From a bacterium (GTDB taxonomy: Bacteria > Bacteroidota > Ignavibacteria > Ignavibacteriales > Ignavibacteriaceae), in NCBI GenBank assembly GCA_016716565.1, contig JADJWC010000001.1, forward strand, positions 930,001 to 994,000: DNA of 64,000 bases. The letters are read 5' to 3'. The number at the start of each line of letters is the position of its first letter. Within the stretch, counting starts at the first letter, position 1. The notes beneath the pieces were generated by a model. It was given only the letters and a program-made list of their open reading frames with translations. It was not told the origin of the DNA and did no database searches. Below, in pieces: positions 36,375 through 45,120 of this stretch. Both the position numbers and the translations under genes were made by a program.

Positions 36375-38058
36375 AAATCATTCATCATTTATTGTTTATC
36401 TTTTCACACTGATACTGACTACAGCAAGTGCTCTGCTGTATTATTTTATGTATAGACTACCTTTACTGGGAATTGACGATGCAAATATTTATTTCAAGTA
36501 TATGCGTAATGTAGCTGATGGTCTTGGCTTTATCTATAATCCAGGTGGTGAAAGAGTTGAAGGATTCACATCAGTTTTATACACTTTAATAGGGAGTACA
36601 ATCTTTCTTTTTACAGATAAAATTGAATTATCTCTTTTTATCATCAATATCATCGCTGTATCATACACTATATACAAAGTTTCATTGTTTATTTATAATT
36701 TGAATTTTAAGAAGTACAATCTTTATGGTATTATTTTTACACTAACTACACTTTTGCTAGTAATGCCAGGTTATTTCTTCTGGACTACTTTATCTCTTCT
36801 GGAGTCAGGTATCTGGTCGATGCTTATATGCTTAACAACCCTTGCAGTATTTGATGAGAACACATTAATAAATCGTATGAAATTTATATTATTAATCACA
36901 TTATTGATTGTTACCAGACCCGAGGCATATTTCTGGGCATTTTACTTGATATTTTTAAAAGGACTGTTCAATTATATATATCATAAATACTCTCTGAACA
37001 AAGTATTTAAAGAGAACCGGTTATTTTTATTCACTTTTATTTTGGTGCTTGCATCACTGTTAATCTGGAGATATAATTATTTCGGGTATCTTCTACCAAA
37101 CACGTATTATGTAAAAGTCTATGGTAGTTTCTGGTACAATTTCAAGCTTGGTATTGAAGATTTATTTTCATTTCTAATTTATACCAACCCCATTTTAATG
37201 TTAACTTTAATTACAATTGCTTCCATAGCAAAAATAAAATTTAGAAATATTTCCTACGAGGAAATTGTCCAGTTAATTCTATCATTGATCATATTGGTCG
37301 CTTTTGCTATTCCAGTAGTGCTTGGTGGCGATTATTTTAAATGGAACAGATTTCAAATCGTTTTTTTACCTGTAATATACGTACCTTTATTTAATTTATC
37401 TTTTATTGATAAATACATTTTAAATTTGGTTTCACTTAAAGAAATTATCAAAGCTAAAAAATATCTAATTTATTCTTTACTATTCTGTTACATTATTTTA
37501 CTCCCTAGAGAAAGTCTTGATCAGCTTTTAAGAGGTCAAAATTTGAAAAATAGTGAGTATATCAGAATCTCGGAAGAAGGGCAGCGTCTTGCAATCTTAT
37601 TCAATGATTTTTTTGCTGATTCAGAACTACCTTATATAAGTGTAACTGCAGCTGGAATGGCCTATAAATATAAAGGTAAGACACTTGATTTACTGGGATT
37701 GAACAGCACAAAGATGGCCCATTCTGAACATCAAATAAGAGGATTCAAGAATCATGAGGGATTTAATAAAAATGTATTTTTTGATGAACGACCGGATTTT
37801 ATCTATGAGGGTTTCCCTGCGAAAATAGTCAAGGATACAAATGAAATTGTGGTTGATATTAATAATGACATATTCAAATCAAGATTTATAAATAAAGCAC
37901 TTGACGAAATTTGGTTTGACAAACAATTTCAGGAAATATATAAGCCAGTTATAATTTCTAAGAAAGGAAAAGATAAGAAAATCTTTACTTGGGCTGGTGT
38001 ACATTATTTACAAAAATTAGACATTGAAAAATATTATATAAAATACATACACTATTGA
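36361..38058 (+). CDS. GT-C membrane glycosyltransferase
   Basis: 565 residues, about 11 membrane segments in the first 400, then a soluble tail. The first loop GIDDANIYFKYMRNVADG, followed by FIYNPGGERVEGFTS, resembles GT-C arabinofuranosyl/mannosyl-type transferases in which the DD or DE pair is catalytic. It probably uses the polyprenyl-phosphate sugar made by the preceding overlapping gene. A tail segment GKTLDLLGLNSTKMAHSEH looks like the C-terminal periplasmic domain of the same group. Acceptor and sugar unknown. Confidence 0.83.
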   Translation: MGGNKNHSSFIVYLFTLILTTASALLYYFMYRLPLLGIDDANIYFKYMRNVADGLGFIYNPGGERVEGFTSVLYTLIGSTIFLFTDKIELSLFIINIIAVSYTIYKVSLFIYNLNFKKYNLYGIIFTLTTLLLVMPGYFFWTTLSLLESGIWSMLICLTTLAVFDENTLINRMKFILLITLLIVTRPEAYFWAFYLIFLKGLFNYIYHKYSLNKVFKENRLFLFTFILVLASLLIWRYNYFGYLLPNTYYVKVYGSFWYNFKLGIEDLFSFLIYTNPILMLTLITIASIAKIKFRNISYEEIVQLILSLIILVAFAIPVVLGGDYFKWNRFQIVFLPVIYVPLFNLSFIDKYILNLVSLKEIIKAKKYLIYSLLFCYIILLPRESLDQLLRGQNLKNSEYIRISEEGQRLAILFNDFFADSELPYISVTAAGMAYKYKGKTLDLLGLNSTKMAHSEHQIRGFKNHEGFNKNVFFDERPDFIYEGFPAKIVKDTNEIVVDINNDIFKSRFINKALDEIWFDKQFQEIYKPVIISKKGKDKKIFTWAGVHYLQKLDIEKYYIKYIHY

Positions 38059-38093
38059 GATAATATAAACCCAAATATTATTAATCTTAAATT

Positions 38094-39515
38094 ATGATAA
38101 AAAATAAAACGTCACTAACAATTTTTTTTACACTAGTAACACTATACATTTTTTTTGGCTATGGTGTAACCGTATCAAATGATTCAGTTACAAATATCGA
38201 CCAGATAACTTCATTAGATCTATGGAGCCGTAGCTCTCATTTTGGTTTTCATCTATTCGGGATAATATTTTATCTGATTTTTTCCAAAGTTATTGGCTTA
38301 AGCGCAGTTGTATCGGTTGAAATAATGCTGGCAGTTTTCAGCGCTGCAGGATCTGCGGCATTATATATGATCACATTAAAAAAATACAATGATGTAAAAC
38401 TGGCGGTAATTACTGTAATAATTTATTCTTTAACGAGCAGCATATTCAGATTCTCGTGCCAGGTTGAATACCTTATCTTAGTACCTTCTTTAGGGCTTAT
38501 AAGTATGTACTTTTACTCCCGGAATCAAAACTTGATTGCGGGAATCTGGTTTGCCCTGGGACTTCTTACATCCGTATTATTAGTTCTTATTATACCAATA
38601 TTTTTACTATTCACATCGTTTAAAGAATTATTAAAAAAGCATAATATAACTTTTGCTTTGAGCACAATTGTTCTGTTTCTCTTAGTAAATATCTTTACAT
38701 ATAGTGAAACTGTAAGCGGTAATTGGTCATACGGAGGTGAATTGAGTGCTTATAAGGAAATTTTTGGTCAGATCAATTTTCTTCGTCCCGTCGCAATATT
38801 AATTTACGGTTATCTCAGATCTTTTAACATTATTATTCTGCTTCTGCCTTTTACTTTTTATTTTTTATTAAAAAGTAACCGTGAACTTTTTTATCTCTCA
38901 CTAATAACTCTTTTTATCCATTTGCCATTTGCCATTCCCGAAGCACGCTATGGCGGATACCAGGTGACTGCCTATCCGGTTATTTCAATTGCTTCGGCAT
39001 ATTTCCTGATGAATACTTTAAGATCGCCCAAATGGATTATTGCAATTCTTTTAATCTTTTCTTCTTTAAATTTTTATATAGTCCTGACTGAAAGAACGTT
39101 TTACAGAGATTTAAAAGAAACTTACGTCAAACTCAATAATGATCTTGAAGATAATTCAGTTCTTATTGTTTACCAGGCAGTCAAACCTATCAGGAATATT
39201 TATGCAGCTAATCTCCAGATTTTTAATTTGCTCTCAGACTATCAAGCTATGCTGGCAGAAAAACGTTATTCTAATTTTATGCCAACTGATTTAAATAAAA
39301 TATTTATTGAGAATGATACTGTTTATCTGTTAGAGTCCGGTGTAGTTATGCCCGATGATAATTTAAAACTGCTGTTTAAAGGATTTACAAAAAATCAGGG
39401 CGCAAAAGTTAAAGGTTTTGCTCTCGAAAAAATTTTAGCGATCAATCCGACTTTGGACGTGGAAAAGCTTGAAGGTTATCCGCTTGATGTATATAAGCTG
39501 ACTAGTTTAAGATGA
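38094..39515 (+). CDS. Multi-pass membrane protein, probable GT-C transferase
   Basis: 473 residues with about 10 membrane segments and a C-terminal soluble part from about 340. It begins YIFFGYGVTVSNDSVTNIDQ, and an acidic residue lies in the first loop (SLDLWSRSSHFGFH), as in GT-C enzymes, but no subfamily motif is clear. The location, 35 bases after a GT-C gene, supports a transferase role. A transporter is less likely because the helices are followed by a large soluble tail. Confidence 0.65.
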   Translation: MIKNKTSLTIFFTLVTLYIFFGYGVTVSNDSVTNIDQITSLDLWSRSSHFGFHLFGIIFYLIFSKVIGLSAVVSVEIMLAVFSAAGSAALYMITLKKYNDVKLAVITVIIYSLTSSIFRFSCQVEYLILVPSLGLISMYFYSRNQNLIAGIWFALGLLTSVLLVLIIPIFLLFTSFKELLKKHNITFALSTIVLFLLVNIFTYSETVSGNWSYGGELSAYKEIFGQINFLRPVAILIYGYLRSFNIIILLLPFTFYFLLKSNRELFYLSLITLFIHLPFAIPEARYGGYQVTAYPVISIASAYFLMNTLRSPKWIIAILLIFSSLNFYIVLTERTFYRDLKETYVKLNNDLEDNSVLIVYQAVKPIRNIYAANLQIFNLLSDYQAMLAEKRYSNFMPTDLNKIFIENDTVYLLESGVVMPDDNLKLLFKGFTKNQGAKVKGFALEKILAINPTLDVEKLEGYPLDVYKLTSLR

Positions 39516-39746
39516 ACCTAGCTTCACTTATGAGTATATGAATTACACATTGAAGAATAGAAAAGCATCTTATATTATTTTTAATGAAAGGCTATGGAAG
39601 GCTTAGTTACTCTCGGTAAAATTAATATATTGTAGCAGTATAATTTCGCATTGAAAGAATTTAAGATAGTTACTAAAACTATAGTTATTGTTAATTGTTG
39701 GTACTAGTTGTATTACAGTTTAAATCAAATTGATAAAGTAATCTGA

Positions 39747-40880
39747 ATGGAATTAGTTTACATTAGCTCAGGTATCGGATCAGTGTTTCCTTCGCAGGTG
39801 ATCGAATTGCTCAATTTTTATAATAGTTTGAATTTATTTAAAAAAATTACCCTGCTTTGTGGTGTACGGAATGAATCAGAAAAAAAGAAAGCAGAAGCAT
39901 TGCTCTCTTCATCAAATTTCGAAGTGATTTATTATCGAGCTTTTCCGAATTATCCTTTTTTTAATAGCATTGCAGTAGAGTACCTCTCAAAAGCTATCGC
40001 AAAAGTTACAGTTGATAAATCTACAATTTTTCATGTTAGAGGGAGTTCGGCATCATACTTAGTTTACAAAAGTGTACAGAAAAATTTATCTTTTAAACCA
40101 AAAGTATTGTTAGATATAAGAGGTGCATCTAAAGAAGAAACAGTTGATTTTCTGGAAATAAATTGGCTTCTAAAGAAAATGAAAGTTATCAATTTTTTAA
40201 AAGCATATTCGACTATAAAAAATTATACAATGGTTTCAGTAATTTCTAATGCACTGCAGGATTATGTTCTAAAACATGTCAATCAGATTGAAGATAAAAT
40301 ATTCGTAAACCCTTGCCTAGCAGGCAGACTGTTTTCTTTTCAAGTTAAGCAGCGAGAAAAAATTAGAAGTGTTCTAAAAATAAAAAATAATGAAAAATTG
40401 CTCGTATTTAGTACAGGGGGAGAATCACTATGGCAGAATAATCAAGAACTGCTCAAGATAGCAAATAAAGATTTCAAAATATTAAATTTATCAAAAGTGA
40501 AATTTGATCACCCCAATATCATTACAAAATATGTAAAATATGAGGAAGTCCCTGGATATATGTCTGCTGCTGATATAGCTGTTATTTTTCGAGAAAATAA
40601 TATTGTGAATAAAGTTGCTTCACCTGTAAAATTCAGTGAATACGTTTGCGCTGGATTACCTGTAATTTCTAATAGAAATGTTGAAGTAATTAAACACTAT
40701 ATTGAAATGACAGACTATGGTTCACTAGTAAATTCTGTGGATGATATTTCTACCGAAATCTTGAATAAATTGTCTTCCATTTCACGAAATGAAATTAGTG
40801 AATATGGACGAATGCATTTTGGAATTGAATCCGTTGCTGGGAAATATTTAAATGCATATAAAAAAATGTTTGAAAAATGA
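39747..40880 (+). CDS. Glycosyltransferase, GT4-like
   Basis: 377 residues. N-domain MELVYISSGIGSVFPSQVIE, a middle segment HVRGSSASYLVYKSVQKN, and a C-domain with LLVFSTGGESLWQNNQEL and NKVASPVKFSEYVCAGLPVIS (about 290-310), where the glutamate in FSEY is in the place of the GT4 catalytic/donor glutamate. The MSAADIAVIFRE segment is also typical. Similarity to the classic EX7E site is partial, so the family call is moderately sure. A 231-base gap precedes it. Confidence 0.78.
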   Translation: MELVYISSGIGSVFPSQVIELLNFYNSLNLFKKITLLCGVRNESEKKKAEALLSSSNFEVIYYRAFPNYPFFNSIAVEYLSKAIAKVTVDKSTIFHVRGSSASYLVYKSVQKNLSFKPKVLLDIRGASKEETVDFLEINWLLKKMKVINFLKAYSTIKNYTMVSVISNALQDYVLKHVNQIEDKIFVNPCLAGRLFSFQVKQREKIRSVLKIKNNEKLLVFSTGGESLWQNNQELLKIANKDFKILNLSKVKFDHPNIITKYVKYEEVPGYMSAADIAVIFRENNIVNKVASPVKFSEYVCAGLPVISNRNVEVIKHYIEMTDYGSLVNSVDDISTEILNKLSSISRNEISEYGRMHFGIESVAGKYLNAYKKMFEK

Positions 40881-40896
40881 TAAATTTTAATCTAAA

Positions 40897-41967
40897 ATGA
40901 CAGATAAGGTTACAAGCGAAATTATAGTAAAAGAGTATTCACCTGAATATAAGGATTCCGTTATTACTCTGTTGAGCTATCTATTGGAAGGTTTGAACGA
41001 AACAGAAAGAATGAAGCTCTTTGAATGGAGATACGAGAGAAATCCATACCAGAATAAACCATTAATATTACTTGCGTTTTCAGAAAATCTTCTGGTCGGA
41101 TTCAGAGCATATTTAGTTCAATATTTTTGTATTTCTGGAAAACAGCTTACTGTTATCAGCCCCGCAGATACCATTATTCATCCTGATTATAGAAGACGTG
41201 GTCTCATATCAATGCTAAATAAAAAAAGCTTGGATTTGATTTATTCAGAGTATCCAGAGGAAAGTGTTCTCTTAAACTCAACAACAAGTAAACATGCAAT
41301 GCCGACATATTTAAAATTTGACTGGTATCCTTGTTCTGGGAAAAACAAAGTTTATGGATTTCGTTTATCGATTTTCAATATGCTGAAGGCGTTGCTTCAC
41401 GCAAAAAGTAAAAATAAAATTAATCGACTCTCGTTTTCTAAATCAGATTATAAATTTGAAGTCAGTAATCAAATAGATACAGGGAGAATAATTGAATTTA
41501 TTCAAAAGCATAGAGATACAACGAAATTTACAAACTTAAGAGATGAAGCATTCTTTAAATGGAGGTATTCTTATGAGTCTGACAAATATATTTGTTGTAT
41601 TTGCCATAAAGATGGGAGAATGGTTGGCTATACAATTATTAAAAGAATGACGAATCAAGAATTCTCAATTGAAGAATATTTGTCAGTTGATTTAAGGACT
41701 TTAAAAATCATGTTTAGTTCTTTCCAAAAAAAAATAAATATTCCAATTCTGAGGACAATTATTTATTCTGATCATGATAAGCGAACTTTTAATTCTTGTG
41801 GTTTTTTTGTTGAATCAAAAATGTATGTTAAAATTTTTAAGAAACAAAGATTTCCTGTCCTAATACGTCCTACAAATCCCAAATTATCAGAAAGTCATTT
41901 TTTCATTTATGGGAAGGACATAAGAAATATTGAGAATTGGCAGCTGTTTCAATCCGATAGACATTAG
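40897..41967 (+). CDS. GNAT-family N-acyltransferase
   Basis: 356 residues. An N-terminal GNAT domain with SPADTIIHPDYRRRGLISML, the RRRG pattern being the acyl-CoA pyrophosphate loop (about residues 93-97), and a second half (about 190-340) that resembles a diverged second acyltransferase domain (FTNLRDEAFFKWRYSYE, CHKDGRMVGYTIIK). It probably acylates an amino sugar. WRYxxNP-type motifs (FEWRYERNPYQNKP) are common in GNAT proteins of polysaccharide loci. It starts 16 bases after the glycosyltransferase. Confidence 0.82.
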   Translation: MTDKVTSEIIVKEYSPEYKDSVITLLSYLLEGLNETERMKLFEWRYERNPYQNKPLILLAFSENLLVGFRAYLVQYFCISGKQLTVISPADTIIHPDYRRRGLISMLNKKSLDLIYSEYPEESVLLNSTTSKHAMPTYLKFDWYPCSGKNKVYGFRLSIFNMLKALLHAKSKNKINRLSFSKSDYKFEVSNQIDTGRIIEFIQKHRDTTKFTNLRDEAFFKWRYSYESDKYICCICHKDGRMVGYTIIKRMTNQEFSIEEYLSVDLRTLKIMFSSFQKKINIPILRTIIYSDHDKRTFNSCGFFVESKMYVKIFKKQRFPVLIRPTNPKLSESHFFIYGKDIRNIENWQLFQSDRH

Positions 41968-42289
41968 ATTCATTACACATACCTAAATTGATAATTCAAA
42001 ATGAAGATAAACACAAACTTGATTTCACTATGGTAGATTTAATCATTACTGAACCAGAGCAGAATGGTGCGAAATCAAGAGCAATTATTAAAACGATTTA
42101 ATAGTGGAGATTGTTACTTATGGCAAAGAAATTATGCAAATTTTAAAAGTCTTGAAGCAGAATAAACGCTACAAAGAACACAAAATATTATATAGTTAAA
42201 TATGATATCTGGTAAGATGAGAACTAGACCTGTGTTGATACTTTATATATATATTATTCAAAAATGAAAAATACTAAATGTAGAATATT
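41968..42289 (+). pseudogene. Possible decayed gene in a 322-base gap
   Basis: A + strand stretch at about 41985-42100 reads KLDFTMVDLIITEPEQNGAK to a TAA, and another at 42104-42200 reads IVEIVTYGKEIMQILKVLKQ to a TAA. Both look more protein-like than surrounding intergenic DNA, but neither has a start codon in a useful position and I do not recognise a family. They may be two pieces of one broken gene. Confidence 0.3.
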
Positions 42290-43222
42290 ATGAAAGTATT
42301 AATAGTTGTTAGTGGTAATATTGAGGAATTCAATATGCAGCTTCATCATGCATTTGTTCATGAACAAATCGCATCCATTAAGGAAAATTTTAATCTTGAA
42401 TTTGACATTTATCAAATAAAGGGTAAGGGGATCACGGGTTATTTAAAAAATCTATCTTCATTAAAAAAGCATATTGGTAGTTGTAAACCTGATATTGTTC
42501 ATGCTCATTTTGGCTTATCAGGACTATTGGCCGTTATGCAACGAAAAGTTCCCGTAATTATTACATTCCATGGAAGTGATATTAATTTGGATAGTATAAG
42601 ACCTCTTTCAGTAATTGCATCAAAACTTTCTAAGCACAATATTTTTGTGTCGGATAAAATATTAAAGAAAGTTAAAATTAATGGTAAAAGCAGTGTCATC
42701 CCTTGCGGAATAGATCTGGATGTTTTTTATTCGATAGATATAAAAAAAGCCAGAGAAAAGCTAAATATGAACCCTGATAAAAAATATATTCTTTTTAGCT
42801 CACATTTCAACAGAGTAGAAAAGAATTCTTCACTTGCTTTTGATGCAGTAAATAAATTGAAATTAAATTGTGAATTGCTTGAATTAAAAAACAGAAGCCG
42901 TGAAGAAGTGAACCTGCTGCTTAATGCATGCGATCTATTACTTCTTACCTCATTTACTGAAGGTTCTCCGCAGGTAATAAAGGAAGCTATGGCATGCAAC
43001 TGTCCTATTGTTGCAACAGATGTCGGAGATATTCGCGAAGTTGTAGACGGAACTGAAGGCTGCTACATTACTTCATTTGATTCTAATGATGTAACTGAAA
43101 AGATCAAGTTAGCCTTGCAATTTAAAGGGCGAACAAATGGCAGAGAGAAAATCGGCCATTTTGATAATAAAGTAATTGCTACAAAAGTATATAGTGTATA
43201 TAAACAAATAGCCAAAGAATAA
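42290..43222 (+). CDS. GT4-type glycosyltransferase
   Basis: 310 residues, shorter than usual for GT4 (350-400). N-domain with HAHFGLSGLLAVMQ and VIITFHGSDINL, C-domain with KYILFSSHFNRVEKNSSLAF and a canonical LLLLTSFTEGSPQVIKEAMACNCP region with the EX7E pair (about 223-246) followed by IVATDVGDIREV. It ends one base before the hisH-like gene, so it belongs to that operon and may transfer the amidino sugar or a neighbour of it. Confidence 0.9.
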   Translation: MKVLIVVSGNIEEFNMQLHHAFVHEQIASIKENFNLEFDIYQIKGKGITGYLKNLSSLKKHIGSCKPDIVHAHFGLSGLLAVMQRKVPVIITFHGSDINLDSIRPLSVIASKLSKHNIFVSDKILKKVKINGKSSVIPCGIDLDVFYSIDIKKAREKLNMNPDKKYILFSSHFNRVEKNSSLAFDAVNKLKLNCELLELKNRSREEVNLLLNACDLLLLTSFTEGSPQVIKEAMACNCPIVATDVGDIREVVDGTEGCYITSFDSNDVTEKIKLALQFKGRTNGREKIGHFDNKVIATKVYSVYKQIAKE

Positions 43223-43223
43223 T

Positions 43224-43835
43224 ATGATTACAATAATTGATTACGGTATGGGAAACCTGCGTTCAGTACAGAAAGCATTCGAAAGAATTCGTGTGACTGC
43301 TAAGATTAGTTCTGATGTTAGTGAAATTCTGAATGCTGAGAAACTGGTTTTACCGGGGGTTGGGCATTTTGCTCAAGGTATAAGTAACTTGAAAAAGAAG
43401 GGACTTTTCAACACATTAAATGAGGCTGTGATTGAAAAGAAAAAACCAATACTTGGTATTTGCCTAGGCATGCAGCTTATGACAGAATATAGCGAAGAAG
43501 GAAACTGTGAAGGGTTCGGATGGGTCAACGCGAATACAAAGCGATTTACTTTTCATGCAAACGGCCTAAAAATTCCCCACATGGGTTGGAACAATCTGTC
43601 AATAAAGAATTCTGATTCGATCTTTAAGGGAATATCTGCGGAAAACTTTTTCTACTTTGTTCATTCATATTTTATATCTTGTAAGAATGAATCAGATATA
43701 TTAACTGAAACAGTATACGGAAATGATTTTGTATCATCTTTTCAAAAAGAAAATATTTTCGGATGTCAGTTTCACCCTGAGAAAAGTCATGATAAGGGAT
43801 TGCAGGTTCTGAAGAATTTTGCGGAGATTTGTTGA
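43224..43835 (+). CDS. hisH: HisH-like glutamine amidotransferase (surface-sugar type)
   Basis: 203 residues, class I glutaminase. The nucleophile Cys is in GICLGMQL (about residue 80), and the His/Glu pair in QFHPEKSHD (about 180). The oxyanion-strand LPGVGHFAQG is also present. It hydrolyses glutamine and delivers ammonia. No other histidine genes are nearby, and three WbpG/PseA-type amidotransferases are; in Pseudomonas O-antigen loci the HisH2-HisF2 pair supplies ammonia to WbpG for acetamidino formation. That role is preferred here over histidine synthesis. Confidence 0.9.
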   Translation: MITIIDYGMGNLRSVQKAFERIRVTAKISSDVSEILNAEKLVLPGVGHFAQGISNLKKKGLFNTLNEAVIEKKKPILGICLGMQLMTEYSEEGNCEGFGWVNANTKRFTFHANGLKIPHMGWNNLSIKNSDSIFKGISAENFFYFVHSYFISCKNESDILTETVYGNDFVSSFQKENIFGCQFHPEKSHDKGLQVLKNFAEIC

Positions 43836-43911
43836 GAGGGAGAGACGAGGAGAAAGAGAGATGGAGGGATTTAGTGAAAGAAAGTATTGGAGAAAGTAAC
43901 AGAGGTAATTA

Positions 43912-44283
43912 ATGAAAATAAGATCACATACGGATTTGGATGTTTATAATATGGCATTCGAAGCAGCAATGGAAATATTTCATCTTACAAGAAATTTTCC
44001 GAAGGAGGAAAAATATTCTTTAACAGATCAGATAAGAAGATCATCCAGATCTGTTTGTTCTAATCTAGCCGAAGCATTCAGAAAGAGGAAATATCCAAAG
44101 TCATTTATTTCAAAATTATCAGATTCAGAGGCTGAGGCAGCGGAAACACAAGTATGGATGGATTTCTCTTTCAAATGTGGTTACATAGACAAGGAATCTT
44201 GCGATAAATTATACGAATATTATAATAATATCATTGGCAAATTAGTAAATATGTCACTACAACCTGAAAAATGGGTGTACTAA
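43912..44283 (+). CDS. Four-helix-bundle protein (S23/23S rRNA intervening-sequence family)
   Basis: 123 residues, all-helical. Signature LDVYNMAFEAAMEIFHLT, YSLTDQIRRSSRSVCSNLAE and KLYEYYNNIIGKLVNM. These small proteins form homopentameric bundles. They were first met inside 23S rRNA intervening sequences and are scattered, often as loners, in many genomes; function is unknown. Here it splits the hisH/hisF pair. The 76 bases before it are almost pure purine (repeated GAGA/GGAG), unlike neighbouring DNA, which suggests it arrived as an inserted unit. Confidence 0.9.
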   Translation: MKIRSHTDLDVYNMAFEAAMEIFHLTRNFPKEEKYSLTDQIRRSSRSVCSNLAEAFRKRKYPKSFISKLSDSEAEAAETQVWMDFSFKCGYIDKESCDKLYEYYNNIIGKLVNMSLQPEKWVY

Positions 44284-44358
44284 ATCACTTAGTCTCTGTG
44301 TCCCTAAGTCATTTAAACAAGATAACTAAAAAAATAAAGTAAATAAAATCAACTAAGA

Positions 44359-45120
44359 ATGTTTCTTCCAAGGATTATACCGGTTCTATTATTAAAAGGA
44401 AAGGGTCTTGTTAAGACTGTAAAGTTTAAAGATCCTAAATATATCGGTGATCCTATTAATGCCGTAAAAATTTTCAATGATCTGAAAACCGACGAACTTG
44501 TCTTTCTTGATATAACTGCATCAAAGGAAGGAAGGACTGTTTCTGTTGATCTTGTTAAAGATATTGGCGATGAAGCTTTTATGCCTTTTGGGGTCGGCGG
44601 AGGAATAAATAATATTAAACAGATCGAGCAATTATTAAAAGCCGGTGCTGAAAAGGTGATCATAAACACAAATGCAATAATTAATCCAGGAATGATTGAA
44701 GAAGCTTCTAAAGTTTTTGGTAGTCAGAGTATCGTGGTAGCTCTCGATGTTAAAAAAACTTTATTCGGTAAATATGAATGCTGGATAAAAGATGGAAGTG
44801 AAAATACAAAAGCTAATCCTGTTGACATGGCAAAGAAAGCTGAAAACCTTGGTGCGGGAGAACTCATAATTAACTCAATTGATCTTGACGGTATGATGAC
44901 AGGCTACAATATTGATCTCATTAAAACTATAGCTGAGATAGTTTCTATACCTGTTGTCGCTTGTGGTGGAGCTGGAAACCTGGAGCATCTTAAACAATGT
45001 TATTTTGATGGCAAAGCCCATGCACTTGCTGCTGGAAGTATGTTTGTATTTCACGGTCCACGCCGTGCGGTACTTATTAACTATCCGTCTAAAAGTGAGC
45101 TGAAGCAGTTATTTAATTAA
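44359..45120 (+). CDS. hisF: HisF-like ammonia-channelling subunit without the cyclase Asp11
   Basis: 253 residues, TIM barrel. MFLPRIIPVLLLKGKGLVKT replaces the HisF motif CLDVKDG, so the catalytic Asp11 is Leu here, while the Asp130 region (VVALDVKK) and the phosphate loops (GVGGGINN, ACGGAGN) remain. Loss of Asp11 argues against imidazole-glycerol phosphate formation and fits the HisF2 type that only docks HisH and passes ammonia to a WbpG-type enzyme. The following gene, overlapping by one base, is such an enzyme. Confidence 0.9.
   Translation: MFLPRIIPVLLLKGKGLVKTVKFKDPKYIGDPINAVKIFNDLKTDELVFLDITASKEGRTVSVDLVKDIGDEAFMPFGVGGGINNIKQIEQLLKAGAEKVIINTNAIINPGMIEEASKVFGSQSIVVALDVKKTLFGKYECWIKDGSENTKANPVDMAKKAENLGAGELIINSIDLDGMMTGYNIDLIKTIAEIVSIPVVACGGAGNLEHLKQCYFDGKAHALAAGSMFVFHGPRRAVLINYPSKSELKQLFN

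Noticed and set aside
43224..45120. HisH/HisF as histidine biosynthesis genes
   Set aside because: No other his genes, HisF lacks Asp11, and a WbpG-type gene overlaps it; the sugar-modification role fits better.
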